Assembly: GCA_012038135.1 (NCBI GenBank)
Contig: JAAVJQ010000004.1
Span: forward strand, 62,001-126,000
Source: Salinimicrobium nanhaiense
GTDB taxonomy: Bacteria; Bacteroidota; Bacteroidia; Flavobacteriales; Flavobacteriaceae
DNA length: 64,000 nt
Reading direction: 5' to 3'
The translations under genes and the position numbers were made by a program. The notes beneath the pieces are model-generated. The model did not search any database. It was given only the letters and a program-made list of their open reading frames with translations, and was not told the DNA's origin. Of this stretch, positions 20,062-27,813 are shown in pieces (positions within the stretch are counted from its first letter, which is position 1; every line of letters begins with the position of its first letter).

Positions 20062-21106
20062 GTGCTTCAGGTTTATTTTCAAAGAGCCACCAGGGCTCCT
20101 GAATATTTTGAGTATTAATATTAACTGCTTCTCCAATCTTGGGGGCGTAATAGTTTAGGCCTGATTCTTCCGCAGCAGCAGTAAATCTTTGTATGGGTTC
20201 ATTCCAGGGATGGTGAGATAATACGAACTTCCCCCAATGCACCGGCACCACTTTTTTGGCCTGCAGGTCCTTTCCTGCCTGCACCGTTTGTTCAGGAAAC
20301 ATATGGATTTGCGGCCAGTATTTTCCGTATTGCCCACATTCCAGTAGCGCAAGATCAAAGGGTCCGAATTTATTACCGATCTTCTTAAAACTACCATCGT
20401 AGCCTGAATCTCCGCCAAAAAATATCCTTAGCCCGAAAATCTCCAGCACAAAAGATGACCATAATGTCTGCGCTCTTTTTATGGTCCTGCCGGAAAAATG
20501 ACGGGAGGGTGTAGCCGTGATCTTTATGCCGTCATTTATTTCATGACTTTCCCACCAATCAAGCTCGGTAATTTTACCATTTTTGACACCCCAGGTCTCC
20601 AGATGAGCACTCACTCCAAGGGAGGTCACAATCCTTTTCGTCTTATTATGCAGCTTGTTGATGCTGGGATAATCCAGATGATCGTAATGATCATGAGTTA
20701 GGACGAGCAGGTCCAGCTGCGGAATATCTTCGGCATCGTAATGATCTGCGCCGGAAAAAGCTTTTCCAAAGAAGCGAAAGGGAGATGCATTGCCGCTAAA
20801 TACGGGATCCACAAGAATTCTGAAGCCCTTTACCTGTAGAAAATAAGAGGAATGCCCAAACCAAACCAGCGTTGGGATATTCGCTTTAAGATCCTCCAGC
20901 TGAGTTTTAACGTTAGGAAGTTCCCGGGAAGGAGAAACAGAAGAAGGCCTGGCGATCATTTGTTTGAGGATCTTAAACATCGAAACATCTTTTGGATTTA
21001 CGGAGGTGTTCTCCACATTCCTGAAACTTCCATCCCTGTAGTTGGGCGAATTCTTTATCCTTTGAAGCCTTTCCCCTTGGGGATTCTTACCAAATCTTTT
21101 TATCAT
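20051..21106 (-). CDS. MBL-fold metallo-hydrolase (UlaG/NAPE-PLD-like)
   Basis: The 351-residue product carries the metallo-beta-lactamase signature HDHYDH (His138, His140, Asp142, His143), preceded by LVWFGHSSYFLQVKGFRILVDPVFS, the start of the fold in the UlaG/NAPE-PLD-like group. Further ligands are in TPSRHFSGRT, GGDSGYDG and VPVHWGKF. The N-terminus is basic and lacks a signal peptide. It is the middle of a three-gene unit with a membrane methyltransferase and a soluble methyltransferase, suggesting lipid or small-molecule ester processing. Confidence 0.9.
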   Translation of the reverse strand: MIKRFGKNPQGERLQRIKNSPNYRDGSFRNVENTSVNPKDVSMFKILKQMIARPSSVSPSRELPNVKTQLEDLKANIPTLVWFGHSSYFLQVKGFRILVDPVFSGNASPFRFFGKAFSGADHYDAEDIPQLDLLVLTHDHYDHLDYPSINKLHNKTKRIVTSLGVSAHLETWGVKNGKITELDWWESHEINDGIKITATPSRHFSGRTIKRAQTLWSSFVLEIFGLRIFFGGDSGYDGSFKKIGNKFGPFDLALLECGQYGKYWPQIHMFPEQTVQAGKDLQAKKVVPVHWGKFVLSHHPWNEPIQRFTAAAEESGLNYYAPKIGEAVNINTQNIQEPWWLFENKPEAHDY

Positions 21107-21112
21107 ATATAT

Positions 21113-21577
21113 CTAAATTCTCCAATTAAATTTAGGGAAAAATCTACCCGTATTTTCCTTGTATTCGACATATTCAGGAAAAATCTCCTGCAGGCGCTGC
21201 TCTTCGTACCTGCTTTTCAGGAAAAACAACAGATATAATAATGCATTAATGACCAATTTATAACCTGAACCCAACCAAACAGCGATTCCGAAAGCCATAA
21301 AAAGGATTCCGGCATAAATGGGATGGCGTGCAAAGACAAAAACTCCTCCGGTTACCAATTTTGCTCCTTTTTTAGGACTGGGAAAAGGGGAAAGGCTGGT
21401 ATTAAGCTGTAGGAGGGCAACCAGGACAAGAACAAGACCTATTCCCCCACAAAATAGGGCAAGTTTGTGCATATTTTCCGAGATCCTAAACATCAATATT
21501 TCAACTTCAAAAAAATATGCTATGAAAAGCAGCAACTGGAGTCCGACATAAATTTTATCCTTTTTAGGAACCGCCAT
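21113..21577 (-). CDS. Isoprenylcysteine methyltransferase-like membrane protein
   Basis: The 154-residue product has four hydrophobic segments and the ICMT/phospholipid-methyltransferase motif TGGVFVFARHPIYAGILFMAFG followed by EEQRLQEIFPEYVEYKENTGRFFPKF, the SAM-binding C-terminal pattern. It lies 6 bases before the MBL gene. The substrate is unknown. Confidence 0.88.
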   Translation of the reverse strand: MAVPKKDKIYVGLQLLLFIAYFFEVEILMFRISENMHKLALFCGGIGLVLVLVALLQLNTSLSPFPSPKKGAKLVTGGVFVFARHPIYAGILFMAFGIAVWLGSGYKLVINALLYLLFFLKSRYEEQRLQEIFPEYVEYKENTGRFFPKFNWRI

Positions 21578-21710
21578 AAAAAAGCTTTTTAGGATTAAAC
21601 AGCTAAGTAAAGATAAGGAGAATCCCGGGCAATAGTAGCAGTGGCATTCTACACCTACTCTTCTTCAAAATCCCTTATCTTTATGCCCATCTTCAAAAAT
21701 TGCTTTAAGC

Positions 21711-22505
21711 ATGAAAAAAAATTGTTCCCGACTGTTTTTTTATTCCACTACACTTTTATTTCTCTTGCTGGTTTCCTGTGAGGAGGAGAAAAAAAAGATG
21801 ACTGAAACCGATCTTATCTTTTCATCTATTAAAAAAGATCAGGCAAAATGGTACCGGTATCATAAATCGAACATTCATTTAGCTTCAGAATTTTTGCCGT
21901 TGGACCAGGCCGGAGATATCATTTCCAAAAAGGATTTTTTAGAGGCTCTGCTCACCGGAGATTTTATTGCGATGGAAATAAAAACCAATGCTTCTAAAGA
22001 TATTTACAGGCTTTTCAAACTCGATGAAGAGTCTGACAAGAATATTAGTGTCACAGTAACAGCAGATACTTACCCCGAATACCGTCATTTTATGATGGAA
22101 GGAAAGGAATTTCCCGACTTTAAATTTACAGATCTGGAAGGAAACACTTATACGAAAGAAAACCTGAAAGGAAAAACTGTAGTGGTAAAGACCTGGTTCA
22201 TTGCCTGTAAACCTTGTATCGAGGAAATGCCGCAACTTAATCAATTGGTAGAAAAATACCGGGATCGTGAAGATGTGATTTTCCTGAGCCTTTCAACAGA
22301 TCCTCAACAAGACCTGGAAAAATTTCTCACCACTATGGACTTTAAATACCGTATCGTTCCCGACACAGGTCAGTTTATCAAAGAGAAATTAGGCCTGTCG
22401 GTTTTTCCGACACATATCATCGTAGATAAGAACGGGATCATGAAGAAGGTGGTGAACACCGCTCCGGAAATGATCGCGTTTTTGCAAGGGACTGTAAAGG
22501 TTTAA
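21711..22505 (+). CDS. TlpA/ResA-like thioredoxin-fold lipoprotein
   Basis: The 264-residue product has a lipoprotein signal (LLLVSC, Cys23), a linker of about 100 residues and a redoxin domain from about 130. The active site CKPC (Cys166-Cys169) follows VVVKTWFIA, and SVFPTHIIVDKNG gives the cis-Pro loop. It probably reduces or oxidises disulfides in the periplasm. The stop codon TAA (22503-22505) is part of the first unit of a TTTAAGG array, so the gene runs directly into the repeat. Confidence 0.92.
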   Translation: MKKNCSRLFFYSTTLLFLLLVSCEEEKKKMTETDLIFSSIKKDQAKWYRYHKSNIHLASEFLPLDQAGDIISKKDFLEALLTGDFIAMEIKTNASKDIYRLFKLDEESDKNISVTVTADTYPEYRHFMMEGKEFPDFKFTDLEGNTYTKENLKGKTVVVKTWFIACKPCIEEMPQLNQLVEKYRDREDVIFLSLSTDPQQDLEKFLTTMDFKYRIVPDTGQFIKEKLGLSVFPTHIIVDKNGIMKKVVNTAPEMIAFLQGTVKV

Positions 22506-22549
22506 GGTTTAAGGTTTAAGGTTTAAGGTTTAAGGTTTAAGGTTTAAGG
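22501..22549. repeat. Heptanucleotide tandem array, seven perfect TTTAAGG copies
   Basis: Seven uninterrupted copies of TTTAAGG, followed by TTTAAAA, overlap the stop codon of the TlpA-like gene and lead into its terminator. Confidence 0.97.
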
Positions 22550-22554
22550 TTTAA

Positions 22555-22595
22555 AATATATAGCCTCAAAAATTGCATTTTTGAGGCTATATATT
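22555..22595. terminator. Bidirectional terminator between convergent genes
   Basis: A 19-bp inverted repeat (AATATATAGCCTCAAAAAT and its complement) with a TGC loop lies between the TlpA-like gene and the convergent 599-aa gene. Confidence 0.9.
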
Positions 22596-22601
22596 TTTGT
22601 T

Positions 22602-24401
22602 CTACTTCAATTCAAGGCCATTCTGAATTTCTGTGATTACGAGCTCCATTTGCTGCAAGCCTTGTGCAAAAGCTTCTTTTTTCTCTACCAGCTCCTGCTC
22701 CAGCAGGTGCCGGTAATGCGAAACGCCTTCCAGTAAATTGTAACAAAAGCCTTTCCAGCCTTTAATATCTCTGGGACCCGGTTGAAAGGTACTTTTAATT
22801 TCTTCTTTTAAATAATCCACATAAAGCTGCAACTCCTTAATGAACATGTGAGGGCGATTTGTTTCGCCGGGCAATGCTTTGCGTCCGTAGATATGATCTG
22901 TCATTTCCTGCAGGCTGGCCACTTTCTTGAAATTTACGATGTTGGGTCCGGGGCAGATGGTCACTGCATCCAGCTTTTCCACAATAGGTACCTTATAGTT
23001 TAGTCCGGCAGAATTACTAAGGCCAATGCACAGGCATTCCTTGCTCAGCAGGTCATCCACCTGCAGGTCATATTCCTCTTTTGGTAGATCGGCGGCTGCC
23101 AGTTGTTCCAGCTTAAGCTTCTGGTATTTCCTGGAGGCTGTACAGATAGGTTCTTTGGTAAATTCGGTATTGGAGACCAGGTATTTTTCAGTACAGGGGC
23201 TTCCGGGTTTTCCTTTGTCTATTCTTTGCTGTCTCTCTTCTTCTGCGGTTGTACCTTTCAGATAATTAAATCTTACCCCCAACGGCGAAGCTTTACTTAG
23301 TACCACATCATTTTCATTACTTTTTGCCAATAGATGAAGAGTGTTGTCATCCACTGTGGTGGCTTCGGGACATAATAGAAACGGAGTTCCCCAACCTGTG
23401 CCGTTCACATCATAATACCCGTAAAGCAGTTTTTGCTCGGCAGCTGTTCCAATCCCTCCCTGCACGGTCACATTGATAGGGTGTGGTTTTTCAAATCCTG
23501 CCTCTCCCCTCGCTTGTATGGCCGGATTATATAAGCTGAAAAGCTCCTGTGCCAGTTCCTCCTTCTTATTTTTGAATTCCTCCAGGATGGGCCCCAATAA
23601 AAAACCCTGGGTAGCAAAGGCATGCCCGCCGCAGTTAAGTCCTGACTCTATCCGAAATTCGCTTACCCAAATTCCCTTTTTAGCGAGATACTTCCCCTGG
23701 ATCAATGCTGAACGATAGTCGCTCACCTTGATGATCACTTTCTTTTTAAAAACGCCCGGGGCAGAAGCATCAAATTCTTTGAAATTCTCCAGGTAATTAA
23801 ACAACCTGGGGTTCATTCCGGCAGAAAAAATTACAGCAGAATTTTCAAGTTCACTTTCTGCATAAGCTTTAAGAGCACCCAGGGCATCAGATCCATCGGG
23901 CAGGATCTCTCCTGCTTTGTCGTAATTATTTTTATCGACCTTGGTCATGATGTTCACCTCGATCCCGCCGGGGCGAATGTGCGTGCGAAGGAAGTTTTCA
24001 AGTTCGGCTTTGGCCTCGCCATGTGTTTCGAGGAACTGATGGTATTTTTCCTTGAGCCCGCTTTCCTCGGGTAGCATTTCAAAATATTTTACGATCTCAG
24101 AACCTTTTTCGAAAGCCGATTCCTTCAGCTTTTCGAATTTTGTCTGCACGTTTCGGTTTACCAGGTTAAGATAATCGGTGATCCGGCGAACGCGGTAATT
24201 CTCCTCGTGCTTTTCAATGGGAACATAAGGTTCCTCATTTTGCTGATAATAATATTTCCTCATCATTTCGATGAGATTGTCCTCTATGATCGACAAGGCC
24301 GAGGTGATCCCGTAGGACGCAACCTTTATTGGCGTGTCAATGGTAAAGGCAATTCCCATCACCGGGATGTGGAACCGGTGGGGTGTTAGATCATATGTCA
24401 T
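22602..24401 (-). CDS. Large conserved protein resembling an FMN-type TIM barrel, function unknown
   Basis: The 599-residue product begins MTYDLTPHRFHIPVMGIAFT. Segments in the middle recall nitronate monooxygenase-type FMN barrels: SGLNCGGHAFATQG (GGH at 258-260) and VTVQGGIGTAAEQKLL (GGI at 315-317). These are resemblances, not a firm assignment. The C-terminal third holds cysteines at about 403, 420, 456, 458 and 483 (including CLC), which could bind metal. The N-terminal 140 residues are charged and helical. It is the only gene of its unit and lies upstream of a heptad-repeat tract. Confidence 0.75.
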   Translation of the reverse strand: MTYDLTPHRFHIPVMGIAFTIDTPIKVASYGITSALSIIEDNLIEMMRKYYYQQNEEPYVPIEKHEENYRVRRITDYLNLVNRNVQTKFEKLKESAFEKGSEIVKYFEMLPEESGLKEKYHQFLETHGEAKAELENFLRTHIRPGGIEVNIMTKVDKNNYDKAGEILPDGSDALGALKAYAESELENSAVIFSAGMNPRLFNYLENFKEFDASAPGVFKKKVIIKVSDYRSALIQGKYLAKKGIWVSEFRIESGLNCGGHAFATQGFLLGPILEEFKNKKEELAQELFSLYNPAIQARGEAGFEKPHPINVTVQGGIGTAAEQKLLYGYYDVNGTGWGTPFLLCPEATTVDDNTLHLLAKSNENDVVLSKASPLGVRFNYLKGTTAEEERQQRIDKGKPGSPCTEKYLVSNTEFTKEPICTASRKYQKLKLEQLAAADLPKEEYDLQVDDLLSKECLCIGLSNSAGLNYKVPIVEKLDAVTICPGPNIVNFKKVASLQEMTDHIYGRKALPGETNRPHMFIKELQLYVDYLKEEIKSTFQPGPRDIKGWKGFCYNLLEGVSHYRHLLEQELVEKKEAFAQGLQQMELVITEIQNGLELK

Positions 24402-24479
24402 AGCTAATGGTTTTCAAAGGCAAAACCTCAAAGATGAAGAACCTGCCGTTAGCAGAATATGATTTGGATCAGGTTTGTT

Positions 24480-24939
24480 AGATTTTAGATGTGAGATATT
24501 TTGAAGTGATCAGTGGTCAGTGATCAGTGATCAGTTTCTAATGGATCAGAAATAACAAGCTTCGAGAAAACAGGATACTGCGACAGAAAAAAACCTGCAA
24601 CCTGGAACTTGTAACTTTTTCTAACCCGTAACCCGCAACAGGCAACCCGCAACCGGGAAGAAATTCCAAATCCCAAATTCCAAACTCCAATTCTATTCAG
24701 TACCACAACCTGGCAACCGGCAACGGTAAACCCAAAACGGTAAACAGGAAACCGGCAACTGGCAACCGGGAAGAAATTCCAAATCCCAAATTCCAAACTC
24801 CAATTCTATTCAGTACTCCACAAACGGCAAACCGAAAACGGTAAACGGGCAACCTACAACCCGAAACCCGCAACAGGCCACCGTTACTCCTTAAACCTTA
24901 ATCCTTAATCCTTAATCCTTATTCCTTAACCCTTAGTCC
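24480..24939. repeat. Long intergenic tract of several heptad-periodic repeats
   Basis: No gene is visible in the 538 bases between the two minus-strand genes. From 24480 the tract shows successive 7-nt periodic blocks: CAGTGAT-type (about 24511-24536), AACCCGC/AACCGGC-type (about 24592-24660 and 24705-24772), AAATTCC-type, and CCTTAAT-type (about 24890-24942). A 55-bp block is perfectly duplicated at 24649-24703 and 24762-24816. The first 78 bases (24402-24479) are ordinary promoter-type sequence. Confidence 0.9.
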
Positions 24940-26832
24940 TTAATAAAGTACTCTAAACCTAATGGTTCCTTCAATACCTTTCATCTCCTCGATAACCTCT
25001 TCGTTGTAGGCTTTGTTGATATCGGTGATCACATAGCCTATGGTTTCATTGGTTTTAAGATATTGACCTACAATATTGCAGTCATGTTCTGAGAGGACGT
25101 TATTGATATGCGCTATTATTCCCGGTCTATTATGGTGAATATGGATCAACCTGTGTGCATTTTCCAGGATAGGCAATTGCAGGTTGGGGAAATTAACGCT
25201 GTTAGTGGTGCTTCCGGTGTTGATATATTCAATGATCTTACCGGGCACAAAGTTCCCGATGTTCACCTGGGCTTCTTCAGTGCTGCCGCCAATATGGGGG
25301 GTTAAAATGACATTTTTGAGGCCTCTTAATTCAGATTCAAAAACCTCCTCATTGGTCTTGGGTTCCTTCGGAAAAACATCTACCCCTGCCCCCTGGATCT
25401 TTCCTGATTCCAGATGCCCTTTCAACGCCTGCAGGTCGACGACATGTCCACGGCTAAGGTTTAAGAAAATGGTTCCGTCTTTCATGAGGTCCAGTTCTCT
25501 TTCTCCTATAAAATTTTGATTTTCCCTGCGACCGTCCACGTGCAGAGTTACAATATCACTTATTTTTAGAAGCTCCTCCAGGCTTTTACACTTGGTAGCA
25601 TTTCCTAACGCCAGCTTTTCCATTAGATCATAATAGTACACGTCGAATCCAATGGCTTCAGCAACTACCGAAAGCTGTGCACCAATATTTCCGTAGCCAA
25701 TTATACCCAGCTTTTTCCCGCGGACTTCCCTACTCCCGGTTGCCGATTTATTCCAGGTACCGGCATGCATTTCTCCAATTTTATCGGGCAGGCCCCGCAT
25801 TAAAAAGATGATCTCCCCAATGGCCAGTTCTACCACAGAACGCGTGTTGCTGAAAGGCGCATTGAATACAGCAATTCCTTTTTTCAAACATTCATCCAGA
25901 TCAATCTGGTTGGTACCAATGCAAAAAGCCCCTACTGCAATGAGACGGTTTGCATTATCAAGAACCTTTTTGGTGAGCTGGGTCTTTGAGCGGATCCCTA
26001 AGACAGAAATATCTTTGATCTCTTCTGCCAGCTCTTCTTCATCAAGTGCCCCGGGAATAACAGTCACATTATAGCCCTCATTTTTCATGATCTTTACGGC
26101 ATCTTCATGTACATTTTCCAACAGGAGGACCTTTATCCGGTTCTTGGGATAAGAAATGGCTTTATTCATTTTGTGCAGGTATAAGAATTCATCAAGACTT
26201 GGGGTGATATGATCGGCTTTTTGAAGAACGTTGTCGCGTTCTACATTCTCTGTAAAAGCATAAAATTTATTGGCGAGACCGGCAGCTTTGATCTCGTAAT
26301 CTGTATAACCATCTCCTATGACGTACACATCTCCCTGCAGGTCGAGACCTTTGAGCATTTCAACTTTTCCATTGTTGGAAGATAGTACATTCTCTGTATC
26401 AAAGGCATTCAGTTTTCCCTGAGTATCGGGACGAAAGGTATTGGCAAAGACATTCTCTTCTTTAATACCAAATTCTGAAACAATAGGAACTATAAATTCT
26501 TTAAAACCGTTCGAGATAATATAGATGTTTTCGTAGTTTTCATTAAAGAACTCCCTGTTACGAATAAAGCTGGTAGAAACTTTGCTTTTAAGCCTGTTCA
26601 CCAAAGGTTCCAGGTGCTTTTCTTCAGCATTTAGAAGATCCAGGCGCTGTTCCAGGGATTCCCTAAAAGAAAGATCCCCGGCCATTCCGCTATTGGTCAG
26701 CTCAGAAAGCTTTTTTAGCCGCTCTTCCCTTTCGGGATGGTCCTGCAGGGAAATTTCCCCAAGGATATCCAGAGCCTCCACCTGGGTGAAAGTGCTATCG
26801 AAATCAATTATGAAATGCCTTTTGTTCTTCAT
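24940..26832 (-). CDS. serA: Bifunctional phosphoserine phosphatase-like / D-3-phosphoglycerate dehydrogenase (SerB-SerA fusion)
   Basis: The 630-residue protein joins two serine-pathway modules. Residues 1-225 form a HAD phosphatase of SerB type: DFDST (Asp10, Asp12), ISNG, and GDGYTDYE. Residues about 230-545 are a D-3-phosphoglycerate dehydrogenase: NAD motif GIIGYGNIGAQ and the catalytic triad in NLSRG, FPKEP and TPHIGGS. A C-terminal ACT domain (about 555-630; RPGIIAHINNVLSEHDCN) should give feedback control by serine. The fusion links the first and the last step of serine synthesis from 3-phosphoglycerate. A -7 element lies 23 bases upstream. Confidence 0.94.
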   Translation of the reverse strand: MKNKRHFIIDFDSTFTQVEALDILGEISLQDHPEREERLKKLSELTNSGMAGDLSFRESLEQRLDLLNAEEKHLEPLVNRLKSKVSTSFIRNREFFNENYENIYIISNGFKEFIVPIVSEFGIKEENVFANTFRPDTQGKLNAFDTENVLSSNNGKVEMLKGLDLQGDVYVIGDGYTDYEIKAAGLANKFYAFTENVERDNVLQKADHITPSLDEFLYLHKMNKAISYPKNRIKVLLLENVHEDAVKIMKNEGYNVTVIPGALDEEELAEEIKDISVLGIRSKTQLTKKVLDNANRLIAVGAFCIGTNQIDLDECLKKGIAVFNAPFSNTRSVVELAIGEIIFLMRGLPDKIGEMHAGTWNKSATGSREVRGKKLGIIGYGNIGAQLSVVAEAIGFDVYYYDLMEKLALGNATKCKSLEELLKISDIVTLHVDGRRENQNFIGERELDLMKDGTIFLNLSRGHVVDLQALKGHLESGKIQGAGVDVFPKEPKTNEEVFESELRGLKNVILTPHIGGSTEEAQVNIGNFVPGKIIEYINTGSTTNSVNFPNLQLPILENAHRLIHIHHNRPGIIAHINNVLSEHDCNIVGQYLKTNETIGYVITDINKAYNEEVIEEMKGIEGTIRFRVLY

Positions 26833-26854
26833 GCTGAATTTGTTGAAATCATTC

Positions 26855-26862
26855 CAAAACTA
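26855..26862 (-). promoter_or_regulatory. -7 element TAGTTTTG of the serA promoter
   Basis: Read on the minus strand, TAGTTTTG matches TAnnTTTG and lies 23 bases upstream of the serA ATG. Confidence 0.6.
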
Positions 26863-27249
26863 AGGTTTTTAAGGCACACGCGGAAGCTTTGGCTGCACAA
26901 GAAAATAATTTTCGGGCATCCTGAAGTAATGGCCCATAAAATTGAATTTTTCTGAATTTTTTCAGCAGAAACTGAAGCTCTTCAAGATGACCTGAAGCTA
27001 ATCTTCATTATGAAGTGTAACGGAATCTTTTTTTTGGCTACTTATTTAAAAGGGAAATTGTACAACTTAAGATTTGGAGGAACTGGTATCATGCTTTCTG
27101 GGTCGGCTCTTTTATTTAACAGGTGAAAATTTTGAACTTTTGCCGGCAGTACTTTTGGGGCAGGTTTTGGCATTTTCATTTAATCTTTTTTCAACCGATC
27201 GAACAATAAAAAGTAATTTTTTATCACCACTCAAAACTCAATCAACCAA
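26863..27249. other. Divergent intergenic region without genes
   Basis: The region lies between serA (minus) and a lipoprotein gene (plus). It holds the candidate -7 element TACTTTTG at 27150-27157, about 100 bases before the lipoprotein start. A run of eight T at about 27030 is not preceded by a clear hairpin. Repeated CTGAAG(C/T) motifs around 26917-27000 were noted but no structure was assigned. Confidence 0.5.
27150..27157 (+). promoter_or_regulatory. -7 element TACTTTTG of the 145-aa lipoprotein gene
   Basis: TACTTTTG fits TAnnTTTG; the distance to the ATG at 27250 leaves a leader of about 90 nt. Confidence 0.45.
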
Positions 27250-27687
27250 ATGAAAATTAAAAACCTATTGCCACTGTTATTGCTGTTCATCACTTTCACC
27301 TCTTGTGTGGAAAGGGTTGAAAGAATTGTAACCAAAGAAACATCCAAGACTTCATCCTCTGTCTCACCAAAATTTTCTGTAGAAAAGGAAACTGTGAAAA
27401 GCAGAATTTCAGCAATTATTCCGGCAGAACAAATTTCCTTCGCTCACAGCAATACCAAAACTACCGGAGAGGAAGGATACAGTTCTTTGACTGTTGAAAT
27501 CCAGCCGGATTCTTTGCCATCCAACCTTCTTGCTTTCTACCGTATGACAGACGAAATCCAGTCGGCAGTAGAAAGCGGCATTAGTAATATGGATGAATAT
27601 CAGAAATTGGAAATAGTGATTCGCCAAACTTTAGAGGAAAATGGCGCTCAACACACTCAGTCCTATAAAAAAGAAATAGATCTGTAG
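27250..27687 (+). CDS. Lipoprotein of unknown function
   Basis: The 145-residue product has a lipoprotein signal peptide ending in FITFTSC (Cys19). The mature part has a Ser/Thr/Lys-rich linker (25-55) and a small domain with LTVEIQPDSLPSNLLAF and helices to the end. No family was recognised. A UUCG-capped hairpin with a T tract follows about 80 bases downstream. Confidence 0.8.
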   Translation: MKIKNLLPLLLLFITFTSCVERVERIVTKETSKTSSSVSPKFSVEKETVKSRISAIIPAEQISFAHSNTKTTGEEGYSSLTVEIQPDSLPSNLLAFYRMTDEIQSAVESGISNMDEYQKLEIVIRQTLEENGAQHTQSYKKEIDL

Positions 27688-27765
27688 TAAAGATTTAGGA
27701 ATTTCTTAAGCCGCTGCAAGCTTCAGAAAAAATTGAATTTAAGTATCTTCGGAAAAATGAAATTT

Positions 27766-27793
27766 AAAGAGCTTCTTCGGAAGTTCTTTTTTT
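27766..27793 (+). terminator. Intrinsic terminator with UUCG tetraloop
   Basis: The stem AAAGAGCTTC / GAAGTTCTTT (one G-U pair) is closed by the stable tetraloop TTCG and followed by seven T. It lies between the lipoprotein and the rhodanese gene and supports ATG 27814 as the true start of the latter, because earlier in-frame starts at 27733 (TTG) and 27757 would translate through it. Confidence 0.7.
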
Positions 27794-27813
27794 ACCCGAA
27801 ATCCACAAAAAAG

